Below are positions 17,965 to 26,600 of a stretch of DNA of 64,000 nucleotides, one piece after another. Positions within the stretch are counted from its first letter, which is position 1. Each line of letters opens with the position of its first letter. This stretch comes from G965205255 sp965205255. GTDB lineage: Bacteria > Pseudomonadota > Gammaproteobacteria > Pseudomonadales > Endozoicomonadaceae. The position numbers and the translations under genes are program-made. The notes under the pieces were generated by a model. That model searched no databases. It was not told the DNA's origin and saw only the letters and a program-made list of their open reading frames with translations. The stretch spans positions 1,674,001-1,738,000 of the forward strand of contig OZ242051.1 of NCBI GenBank assembly GCA_965205255.1, read 5' to 3'.

Positions 17965-17993
17965 ACTATTTCTAATGTTTGTTAGTAAACTAA

Positions 17994-18155
17994 TACCAAA
18001 ATCTGCTTCTAACTTCTTATTGCGCTATTTTTATGATTTCGTTGCTATGCATTGAGGTTCCTCACAATAGCTGGCCAATTATTTTTCACGTTGCCTTTAT
18101 TTAACAGCGAGCAATAAAAGCATACTCATAACTCTTGTACAAAACAGGGTTTTGT
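17994..18155 (+). repeat. Dispersed TIR element, copy 3
   Basis: The left end TACCAAAATCTGCTTCTAAC is well kept and the right end (AAAACAGGGTTTTGT) is degenerate. The interior blocks ttcttattgcgc, tatgcattgaggttcctcacaatagctggc and aaaagcatactcataac match other copies. It lies between the convergent DUF2835 and galR genes. Confidence 0.85.
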
Positions 18156-18307
18156 TTCAATATCAGTATCAGTTATAAATCGAATGCTATTACAAACTAA
18201 ACGCTATTGCTAAATAGTTATAGTGTTTTGTACTGAATGGTTTATTTAACAGGAAAGCTTTGTCCCTTAATTTTTATCTCTTGGAAAACAAGGGAGGTTC
18301 ACAAGCT

Positions 18308-19333
18308 TTATCTGACCTCTACCATTGGTAAGATAGAATCACGAACCACTAATACAGGCGTAAATGTTTGTTTATCTGGTAAATTAATGGATGTGTAATC
18401 TGGTTGCTGTACTAAATTAAGAGCCAGTTTTGTGGCATATCTGGCCATTACTTCTATTGGCTGGCGAACAGAGGTTACAGCAGGATAAAGATATTGGGCA
18501 ATACCAGTGTCATCACAAGCAATAATAGACAGGTCATGTGGTGTTTTTTTCCCAGCTTCATTTAATGCTTTTAAACCACCGGAAGCCATTATATCATTAC
18601 TGAAAACGATACCAGAAATATCAAACCCTGTTGCCAGTAGTGCTTTTGTTGATTGATAGCCACCATCAGCTGAAGGTTGGGCCTCTTTTACCAGTAACGG
18701 TGTTGGGTTTATACCTGAAGAAATCAAACCCTGCTGAAAACCTTCTCTTAACAGTTGAGAACTCACAAACTGCCCCTGAGGTATTACTAATCCTAGTTTT
18801 TTGTGATTAAGATCAGTTAGGTATTGCGTGGCTTTAAAGCCTGATTTTTTATAGTCAGGGTATACACACCGGTGTGCCATCGCCGATACTCTTCTGCCAA
18901 AAATAACAGCTGTTGGATAAAACCTAAGTAACTTAACTAGTTCCATGTCCGATAGCTGGTCAGACTGAACAATTAACGTGTCACAACTACTTAGTAACAG
19001 CCTTTTTAAACAAGCGAGCTCATCGATGGCTGATATATTTTGATCACAACTTAAAATGAGTTGTTTGTTATCTTTTGAAAGTAAATAGGCTATCTCTTGC
19101 ATCATGCTATAAAAAATAGAGGACGTATTGTTTACAGACATAACGCCAACCGTGTTAGAATATCTCAAAACCAGTGCTTGAGCATGCGCATTAGGTCGAT
19201 AGCCCAGGTTAAGCATGGCATCTTCAACAGCCTTGCGTTTAGTGTTGATAACCGGGGCAGAATTGTTTAATACTCTGGAAACAGTAGAAATAGAGACACC
19301 CGCCATGCAGGCTACGTCTTTAATAGTTGCCAT
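18308..19333 (-). CDS. galR: LacI-family transcriptional repressor, GalR-like
   Basis: An N-terminal LacI-type helix-turn-helix (MATIKDVACMAGVSISTVSRVLNN) and the hinge region (YRPNAHAQAL) are followed by a periplasmic-binding-protein-like effector domain (SGIVFSNDIMASGGLKALNEAG, then ISIIACDD-like strand). The 341-residue length is typical. Overall it resembles GalR/GalS, and it is transcribed divergently from galE, so repression of galETK relieved by galactose is the natural inference. The gene name rests on context. No clean LacI-type operator was found; a weak inverted AACTT/AAGTT lies at 19461-19477. Confidence 0.85.
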   Translation of the reverse strand: MATIKDVACMAGVSISTVSRVLNNSAPVINTKRKAVEDAMLNLGYRPNAHAQALVLRYSNTVGVMSVNNTSSIFYSMMQEIAYLLSKDNKQLILSCDQNISAIDELACLKRLLLSSCDTLIVQSDQLSDMELVKLLRFYPTAVIFGRRVSAMAHRCVYPDYKKSGFKATQYLTDLNHKKLGLVIPQGQFVSSQLLREGFQQGLISSGINPTPLLVKEAQPSADGGYQSTKALLATGFDISGIVFSNDIMASGGLKALNEAGKKTPHDLSIIACDDTGIAQYLYPAVTSVRQPIEVMARYATKLALNLVQQPDYTSINLPDKQTFTPVLVVRDSILPMVEVR

Positions 19334-19423
19334 GAAACCCTGTTTAAAATTTTAGTTAGTGGTAATAGAGCCTTTTCTTTTATTGTAAAGCTATATGTCC
19401 GGATAATGCCACCTTGGTTTATT

Positions 19424-19453
19424 GTTTAATTGAAAAGAGTTTAATTGAAAAGA
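19424..19453. repeat. 15-bp tandem duplication in the galR-galE gap
   Basis: GTTTAATTGAAAAGA occurs twice in direct succession without mismatch, about 60-90 bases before galE. It may alter promoter or operator spacing. Confidence 0.8.
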
Positions 19454-19513
19454 CGTACATAACTTGTAAATAAAGTTTGCGATCAGTAGAAGTTATCAAA
19501 GCAGGATTTTAAA

Positions 19514-20530
19514 GTGAACTTACTTGTTACCGGTGGAACCGGTTATATAGGCAGTCATACTTGTGTTGAGTTATTAAAAGAAGGACACAAGATTGTTATT
19601 GTAGACAACCTTAGCAACAGTCAGAAAGGCGTACTGCAAAGGATTGAGGCTATTACGGGAAAAACCTGTGATTTTTATGAGGCTGATATAAGGGATAAAA
19701 ATGCCCTAGATACTATTTTTTGTAAACATGATATAGATGCTGTTATCCACTTTGCAGCGCTGAAAGCCGTAGGAGAATCCACTCAAAAGCCTTTGTTGTA
19801 TTACGAAAACAATGTTTCTGGTACGTTAACTTTGTTAGCTTCAATGAAACGTGCAGGTGTAAAAAACATGGTATTTAGTTCTTCTGCAACCGTTTATGGT
19901 GCGCCTGATGTTGTGCCTGTTAAAGAAGATGCACAACTGAAGCCTGCGACTAATCCGTACGGTGCCTGCAAGCAAATGGTTGAGCGTATTTTGCAGGATG
20001 AGTTTATAGCCGACCCCGAATGGAGTATTTCCATTTTGCGGTATTTTAATCCTGCAGGTGCTGATAAATCAGGGCTTATTGGAGAAAACCCCAAAGATAT
20101 TCCTAATAATCTTTTACCTTATATTGCCCAAGTTGCAGTGGGACACCTACCTTATCTGAAAATATATGGTAATAATTATCCGACAAAAGATGGTACTGGT
20201 ATCAGAGATTATATTCATGTTATCGATCTTGCTCGGGGACATATCGCAGCAATTAATATACACAAAGAAGACAAAGGCGTTTTTGTTTACAATCTTGGTA
20301 CAGGAAAAGGCTCCTCTGTTTTAAATGTGTTGCATGCTTTTGAAAAAGCGGCCGGAAAAAAGCTTCCTTATCAGTTTGAGGATCGCAGGTCTGGAGATAT
20401 AGCAGAAAGCTATGCAGACCCTTCGCGGGCAAGAACAAAACTTAATTGGGTAGCCAAATATACCATAGAAGAAATGATGGCTGATGCCTGGCACTGGCAG
20501 TCTAATAACCCGGATGGAATTACGGAATAA
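19514..20530 (+). CDS. galE: UDP-glucose 4-epimerase
   Basis: GalE interconverts UDP-galactose and UDP-glucose with bound NAD. The Rossmann motif GGTGYIGSHT opens the protein, and the short-chain dehydrogenase catalytic YxxxK appears as NPYGACKQMVE with the serine/threonine partner SSSATVYG. RYFNPAGA and GDIAESYADP are family signatures. The start is GTG and the length is 338 residues. It is the first gene of galE-galT-galK, with 9 bases to galT. Confidence 0.96.
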   Translation: MNLLVTGGTGYIGSHTCVELLKEGHKIVIVDNLSNSQKGVLQRIEAITGKTCDFYEADIRDKNALDTIFCKHDIDAVIHFAALKAVGESTQKPLLYYENNVSGTLTLLASMKRAGVKNMVFSSSATVYGAPDVVPVKEDAQLKPATNPYGACKQMVERILQDEFIADPEWSISILRYFNPAGADKSGLIGENPKDIPNNLLPYIAQVAVGHLPYLKIYGNNYPTKDGTGIRDYIHVIDLARGHIAAINIHKEDKGVFVYNLGTGKGSSVLNVLHAFEKAAGKKLPYQFEDRRSGDIAESYADPSRARTKLNWVAKYTIEEMMADAWHWQSNNPDGITE

Positions 20531-20539
20531 GTAGCAAGT

Positions 20540-21589
20540 ATGAAAGATTTATTTTCTCCTTCTGATCACCCCCATCGTCGTTACAATCCTTTAACAGATG
20601 ACTGGGTTCTTGTTTCTCCTCATCGCGCAAAAAGACCATGGCAGGGTCAGGTGGAAGACACAAAACGCCACAGGACACATAAATATGATCCTGATTGTTA
20701 TTTATGCCCAACAAACAAACGTATTAGTGGTGATGTAAATCCTGATTATACAAAACCTTATGTGTTTGCAAATGATCATCCGGCATTATTACAAAAAGCA
20801 CCCGCGATGAGTGCTTGTGATGATCTTTTGTTTAAAAGTGAGGCTGTTTGCGGTGAGGCAAAGGTTGTTTGTTATTCTCCTGATCACAGTAAAACGCTAC
20901 CTGAATTAAGTGTTGAAGAAATTGAGCAGGTTATTAACACATGGCAAAGTGAAATAACAACACTGGGAAAAAAATACCAATGGGTTCAGTGTTTTGAAAA
21001 TAAAGGTTCTGTCATGGGATGTTCAAACCCTCATCCTCACGGACAAATCTGGGCATGTGATTTTTTGCCGAATGAAGCAAAAAAAGAAAACGACAGTCAG
21101 TTTTTATATTATAAAAACAACAATGTACCCCTATTGGTTGATTACGCCCTCAGAGAATCTGAGGCAGGTGAAAGAACTGTTGTTGAGAATGATCAATGGA
21201 TTGCTGTTGTTCCTCACTGGGCATCATGGCCTTTTGAAATATTGTTGCTTCCTAAAAAACATATAAGACACTTAACTTTAATTGACGAAGAGCAAAGTAA
21301 GTTGCTTGCTTCTGCGTTAAAAATACTAACAATAAAGTATGATAACTTATTCCAAACATCATTTCCGTATTCCATGGGTTGGCATGGTATGCCTTTGAAT
21401 GGTGAAAGCAATGATCACTGGCAGCTTCATGCTCACTTTTATCCTCCATTGTTGCGTTCAGCTACCATCAAAAAATTTATGGTCGGGTTTGAAATGTTGG
21501 CAGAGGTACAACGAGACCTTACTCCTGAGCAGGCTGCTTCAAGGTTACGAGATCAACCTGTACAGCACTACTTATCTGAAGAAAATTAA
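20540..21589 (+). CDS. galT: Galactose-1-phosphate uridylyltransferase
   Basis: GalT exchanges UMP between UDP-glucose and galactose 1-phosphate. The 349-residue HIT-superfamily enzyme contains HRRYNPLTDDWVLVSPHRAKRPWQG, the zinc-site CYLCP, the catalytic HPHGQIWA (nucleophilic histidine) and WHGMPLNGESNDHWQLHAHFYPP. It sits between galE and galK in one operon. Confidence 0.97.
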   Translation: MKDLFSPSDHPHRRYNPLTDDWVLVSPHRAKRPWQGQVEDTKRHRTHKYDPDCYLCPTNKRISGDVNPDYTKPYVFANDHPALLQKAPAMSACDDLLFKSEAVCGEAKVVCYSPDHSKTLPELSVEEIEQVINTWQSEITTLGKKYQWVQCFENKGSVMGCSNPHPHGQIWACDFLPNEAKKENDSQFLYYKNNNVPLLVDYALRESEAGERTVVENDQWIAVVPHWASWPFEILLLPKKHIRHLTLIDEEQSKLLASALKILTIKYDNLFQTSFPYSMGWHGMPLNGESNDHWQLHAHFYPPLLRSATIKKFMVGFEMLAEVQRDLTPEQAASRLRDQPVQHYLSEEN

Positions 21590-21652
21590 AAGGAACTTTT
21601 TTATGTTTGTTTATTCACATAAAATATTTACAGTCAGAGGTATTGTGTAATT

Positions 21653-22813
21653 ATGTCTTTGCCTGATCTTAAAAATGATGCACTCTCATTTTTTGAAAAC
21701 GCTTTCGGTCATGCGCCATCGAAACTTACTATTACTCCTGGCAGAGTAAATCTTATTGGAGAGCATACCGATTATAACAATGGTTTTGTTTTTCCTTGTG
21801 CTATAGACTTGTACACCATTGCCGCTTCTAGCCCGAGAGATGATAATGAAATACATGTTATTTCTGAAATAAGCCCTGAAAGTGAAATCGTTTTCAGACT
21901 TAATAACCCTGTATACAAGGCTGTGCATGCCCACAAATGGAGTAACTATGTCAGAGGTGTTGCTGATGTTTTACTTAAAGAAGGCCTTGATTTAAAAGGA
22001 GTAAACCTGACGATTACAGGTAACCTTCCGACAGGAGGTGGATTAAGCTCATCGGCAGCCTTGGAGGTATCTATTGCCAATACCTTGCTGGTGCATAGCA
22101 AAATTGAGTTACCAAAGTCAAAAGTGGCAAAGCTTTGCCAGCGTTCTGAAAATGAATATATCGGACTAAACTGTGGAATTATGGATCAGACGGCTGTTAT
22201 TTTTGGGAAAAAAAATAATGCTCTTTTATTAGACTGTCAAAGTCTTGAAATGAAACAAACGTCAATACCTGATCATTTAACTATTGTCATTATAAATTCA
22301 AATATTAAACATGCTTTAGTAGACAATGAATATAACAAGCGAGCAGAGCAGTGCCAAAAAGCCTGCGATATACTTAATATTAAATCATTAAGAGAGTTAG
22401 ATGCAGAGCATCTTGAAGTTCTTAAAATGCAATCAGATGAAGTTGTTTATTTAAGGGCAAAGCATGTATTTAATGAAAATAAAAGAGCAGAGTTGTTTTT
22501 TTTGGCGTTGAAAAACAATTCATTAAATGATATTAGTCGTTTAATGCATGAGTCTCATATGTCACTAAAAAATAATTATGAAGTTACCATTGCTGAAACA
22601 GATGCGCTGGTAAATATGATATCTGATGTGATAGGTGATCAGGGTGGGGTCAGAATGACCGGCGGTGGCTTTGGAGGATGTGTGGTTGCAGTAACACCTC
22701 AAAAGAACGTAAAACGTATTCAGGAAGCGGTAGAAACTCAATATAAGAAAAAATTCAATAATGAGGCGACTATTTATGTATGTAACGCTTCTGACGGAGC
22801 TTCTGTAATCTGA
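21653..22813 (+). CDS. galK: Galactokinase
   Basis: GalK phosphorylates alpha-galactose with ATP. The 386-residue GHMP kinase shows the sugar-binding GRVNLIGEHTDYNNG, the ATP-binding PTGGGLSSSAALEVS and the C-terminal MTGGGFGGCVVAV. It lies 63 bases after galT and completes the Leloir pathway. Confidence 0.97.
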   Translation: MSLPDLKNDALSFFENAFGHAPSKLTITPGRVNLIGEHTDYNNGFVFPCAIDLYTIAASSPRDDNEIHVISEISPESEIVFRLNNPVYKAVHAHKWSNYVRGVADVLLKEGLDLKGVNLTITGNLPTGGGLSSSAALEVSIANTLLVHSKIELPKSKVAKLCQRSENEYIGLNCGIMDQTAVIFGKKNNALLLDCQSLEMKQTSIPDHLTIVIINSNIKHALVDNEYNKRAEQCQKACDILNIKSLRELDAEHLEVLKMQSDEVVYLRAKHVFNENKRAELFFLALKNNSLNDISRLMHESHMSLKNNYEVTIAETDALVNMISDVIGDQGGVRMTGGGFGGCVVAVTPQKNVKRIQEAVETQYKKKFNNEATIYVCNASDGASVI

Positions 22814-22848
22814 CATAAGTTTGTGACGGAGATGGCAATATTACTTAG

Positions 22849-23193
22849 ATGCCATTTTCGCAAAGAAGGGAATCTACAGATATAACATTATTAGTATTAG
22901 AAGCAGGTATTGGTATTATATATTGGTATTATATATTGGTATTATATATTGGTATTATATATTGGTATTATATATTGGTATTATGTTTCGATATTACAGG
23001 TTCCTTTGTACAAAAAACCGACCAGCACCACCACTCTATTGAACGACTGGTTAGAAATGGGACATATACTGCTCATCAGATCTGGGTATATGATGACGAC
23101 GATAGCAAACACTCCCAGGATTCCCGTTATTACGGTGTGATCCCTTTAAATAAAATTTCTCAGCGTATGACTCTATTAATTATATTCTCATAA
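22849..23193 (+). CDS. Unrecognised ORF containing a 13-bp tandem repeat
   Basis: A 114-codon frame runs through six copies of a 13-bp repeat that it reads as alternating YWYYILVLYIGII-type hydrophobic sequence, then continues as a polar segment (SFVQKTDQHHHSIERLVRNG). No family recognised and no good ribosome-binding site. A second frame (22910-23140) is also open. The hydrophobic part is a product of the repeat and the whole may be non-coding or a relic. Confidence 0.25.
   Translation: MPFSQRRESTDITLLVLEAGIGIIYWYYILVLYIGIIYWYYILVLCFDITGSFVQKTDQHHHSIERLVRNGTYTAHQIWVYDDDDSKHSQDSRYYGVIPLNKISQRMTLLIIFS
22886..22985. repeat. 13-bp tandem repeat grown from a dispersed-element terminus
   Basis: Six nearly exact copies of TATTGGTATTATA occupy 22908-22985. 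The bases just before them (tattagaagcaggtattggtatta) match, in reverse, the TIR of the dispersed elements (TAATACCAAAACCTGCTTCTAA), suggesting that the tandem array expanded from the end of a decayed element. Confidence 0.8.
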
Positions 23194-23203
23194 GAATAAT
23201 TCA

Positions 23204-23419
23204 ATGAATACCAACCTGATTACTTCCCTTATTTTTGTAGGAGCCATCGCATTATTAGCAGGGTGTTTCAGCCAGCATTCAGCAGATTACTACCGGAATC
23301 ACCCTGATGTTGCAAAAAAAGAATATCAAAAATGCGTCAACATGTAAGCAGAGGTGCGTGATAAAGACAAAAACTGTATGAATGTGGCTCAGGGCACAGG
23401 CCTTTTTTACTGGGATTAA
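23204..23419 (+). pseudogene. EexN-like conjugative entry-exclusion lipoprotein, interrupted
   Basis: The frame starts MNTNLITSLIFVGAIALLAGC, a lipoprotein signal with lipobox LAGC. It continues YYRNHPDVAKKEYQKCVNM, hits TAA at 23345-23347, and stays open after it (AEVRDKDKNCMNVAQGTGLF) to 23419. The lipobox, the YYxxHP motif and the spaced cysteines (KC..NM, then KNC.N) match the architecture of EexN/TrbK-type lipoproteins that block uptake of related conjugative plasmids. The in-frame stop one third before the end suggests decay. No other conjugation gene was recognised beside it. Confidence 0.6.
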
Positions 23420-23613
23420 TAGATAACAAGCGACCATATTGTATCACGGAGAACCAACATAAATCACATAGATCCGAATGTACGTAAGATGTACGTAAAT
23501 AGTAGCATCAGTCATTATATACCTATTTTTCAATATTAAAGCAGGCATATTATCAGCAATAATATGCCTGCTTCTGTTTTCTGAATATCTGCCATTGATC
23601 TTGCCGTGAATCT

Positions 23614-26600
23614 TTAAGGCTGAGCGTCAATTTGGAATGTTTTGAAGATGGTGGTACCCTTATTATAAGGCTGCATAAGAAACACCGTTTGAGGACCTTT
23701 ATCTTGAGCAGTATAAGAAGCCTGTACTTCACAGTACTTTCCGCTGGAAAGTTTTTTATTAGAGCATTTACTTTTATTTGGCGTACTTGGAGGAGAATTA
23801 ACAAAAACAGCCTGACCGTTAGGATTTGAAGATGCCAATATTGTATCACCTAATGTTACATCACTGCTGCCTTCATTTGTAAATTTAACTGTAAAATTTT
23901 GTGGTACACCTACTTTGCCGGTAGGAGCCAGGTTAGTAGTTATCTTACTAACAAGAGGAGTTTTTGTTGTTAGCGCAGTAACATGTAGAGTGAATTTTTG
24001 GTTTTTTAAATGGCTTATATCATATTTTACCTTGACCTCAATGGTCTGCAGTAGTGCACTACCATAGTTTAGTTTCGCTGTTATGAAGCACATACTATGC
24101 TTTGTAAGCTTATGATGTGATAAGTTTGAGCAATTGTCTGTTATGTCACTAATCGAGCTTTTGTTGCTAAAATTGTTTGTAAATGTAATGTTTGTTAAAT
24201 CGTTCTCACTGTTGTTCCTGAAATCGAATGCAATTTTGTAATCGTGATTTGGTTCTAAATATTCAGGAAATGCGTGCATATCTCCTTTAACCATCCACCC
24301 AACTTTGCCTTCTATAGGTTTAGTATTTATCACTTTTGTTGTTTTAGTAATCGTTACAGGGTCACCTTCTTTATAGTAAAAAGTAACCTCAGGCGTTTGC
24401 GTACCCTCTCTTGATGGTTTGAATTTTCCTTTTATAGTACAGCCATCTGTCGCATTAATTTTATCAACGTTACAGTTATTTTTTGTTTCTTTAAAACCAG
24501 GAATATCTTTTATCACATAAACGTGTGTTGCAGGCTGTGTTTTAGAAGTATTTGTAAAATTAAAAGTGAGATCATATGTGTCACCCAATACTGTATTTGC
24601 AGGGAGTGTAGAAGTATCATGTCCTTTCGGATCTGTACTAGTAAAGTCGGTGGTTATACCAATATTTTCTATGGTCGGAGTAAATGTTAACGTTACATCA
24701 CTGCCTTCCTTATATGCAAGAGTTATCACTAAAGGAGTATTTATCGTGGTTTTATCTGGCTCATAATATCCGGCTATCTGACAGTTACCGCCGGGAGCAA
24801 GTTTTAGCGAACCTGTTCCGCACGAATTACTTAATAGTTTAAACGAATTGAGATGTGTAGGATCTGTTATGCTGGTAATATTTGCCGTAAATAAAGTACT
24901 CTCATTGGTAAAAGAGAAAATAAGTGGGTATCTTAGTCCTTTAACGGTCACTTGGTTCGCACTTTGTGTAAGGAGGGTACCATTAAAATTAATCTCTCCC
25001 TTTATGTTAACAGCGGTTGTGGTGGTGTCTGTTGATAACGGTACGGGGCTACCCTCATCATATTCTAAATTAAAGTTGAGTGTTTCTGTGCCAGTTTTTT
25101 GGGGGGTATAAGTTCCGGTTATTTCACATGAAGACCTGGCTGCGAGAGTTTTATTAGGATTAGTTTTTCCAAAACACTGATTGGTATTGATTTTAAAATT
25201 AGCGGGAACAGCTGATGTAAAATGGAGATTTGTCGCAGGAAGTTGAGATGTATTGGTATACATAAAACTAACCGGATACCCAACATTCACTCTCGTATTG
25301 TCTGGTAATTGCTTCAAAACTGTGCCGCTCAGACTAACTGTGGTTACATTTGTGATTGTGCTCAAAACTACCGGAGCTCCTTCTTTATACTCTAAACGTA
25401 TAGTGAGATCTTTTGGGCCTAGGGTATTTTTTGGATCATAATCTCCGGCTATTTCGCAGGAAGCATTAGGTGCCAATTTTTTTGTAGTGCAATCATTTTT
25501 TGTTTCTTTAAAATTATTGGGTGAAATAGTTGTGTACTTTATTCCGGTAGCCTCTAATTGCGTACTTTTATTTGTAAACTGAAAAGTAACATTTTGTTTT
25601 TTGCCGGCTAATATATTTGCTGGAAGCGTTTTAGTTACTGTACCTTCGATAGCAACATTGACCACATCTGTTTCAGCATGGGCCTCTACTTGAGAACCTT
25701 CATCATAATTCAAAATAACAGAAAGCTTTTCCGGCCCTAGTGTTGTTGGCTCATACTCTCCACCTATCTCGCAGGATTTATTTGGAGCAAGTGTTTTTTT
25801 ACAGGTATTATTCGTTATCTTAAAGTGGGGCAAAATTTTTATAAAGCTTATATTTGTTGCAGGTAACGTTGTATTTGAATTTGTAAAAGTGAAAGTAACA
25901 GGTTTCTTTATACCTTTTGCCATATTTGCCGGAAGGGGAGTGGTTTTTTGTGTAATATTAACATCTGTAACTGTGGTGGTAACTTGACTCTCTATCGGAT
26001 TACCTCCACTTTCATCATAACTCAGAGAAATAGTGTTTTCTTCCGTACCACTGGATATTGTTGGCTTATAATTACCTTCTATCTGGCAGTAAGAGTTAGG
26101 AGAAAGCTCTGTCTTGTTCATGCAGCTATTAAAAGTTTCAGTAAAACCTTTCAATTTTGATGATTTATCTGGTGTCCAAACAAGGTTGGTTGCGGGTAAA
26201 TTCATATTAGAATTGGAGAATGTGAAAATGAGCGGATAGGTTCGATCTTTTTCTATATTTTTTGGCAGATTTGTGGGGACTGTATTATCTACCTCTACAT
26301 CGGTTACAGCTGTTGGAGCATGCAACTCTACCGGTTTATCACTTTCATCATATTTCAAAGTCACAGAAAGTTCGTCCGGACCATTAGCCTTTTTTGGTTC
26401 ATAAACTCCGCTTATCTCACAGGAGCTAGTTTTTACCGTTCCCGAAGGACCGGCCGCATCAAGTACTTTAATTGGTTTATCATTTTTATCAAAACAGCTA
26501 TCTGTTTTTGCTGTAAAATCGTCTAAATTTTTTGTTATGCGGCTGATAGTCGCTTTTAATTTTTCATTTGTATTTTTAAACGTGAATTCGACCGGGTAGG

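Noticed and set aside
22908..22985. CRISPR array
   Set aside because: 13-bp units are contiguous, with no spacers.
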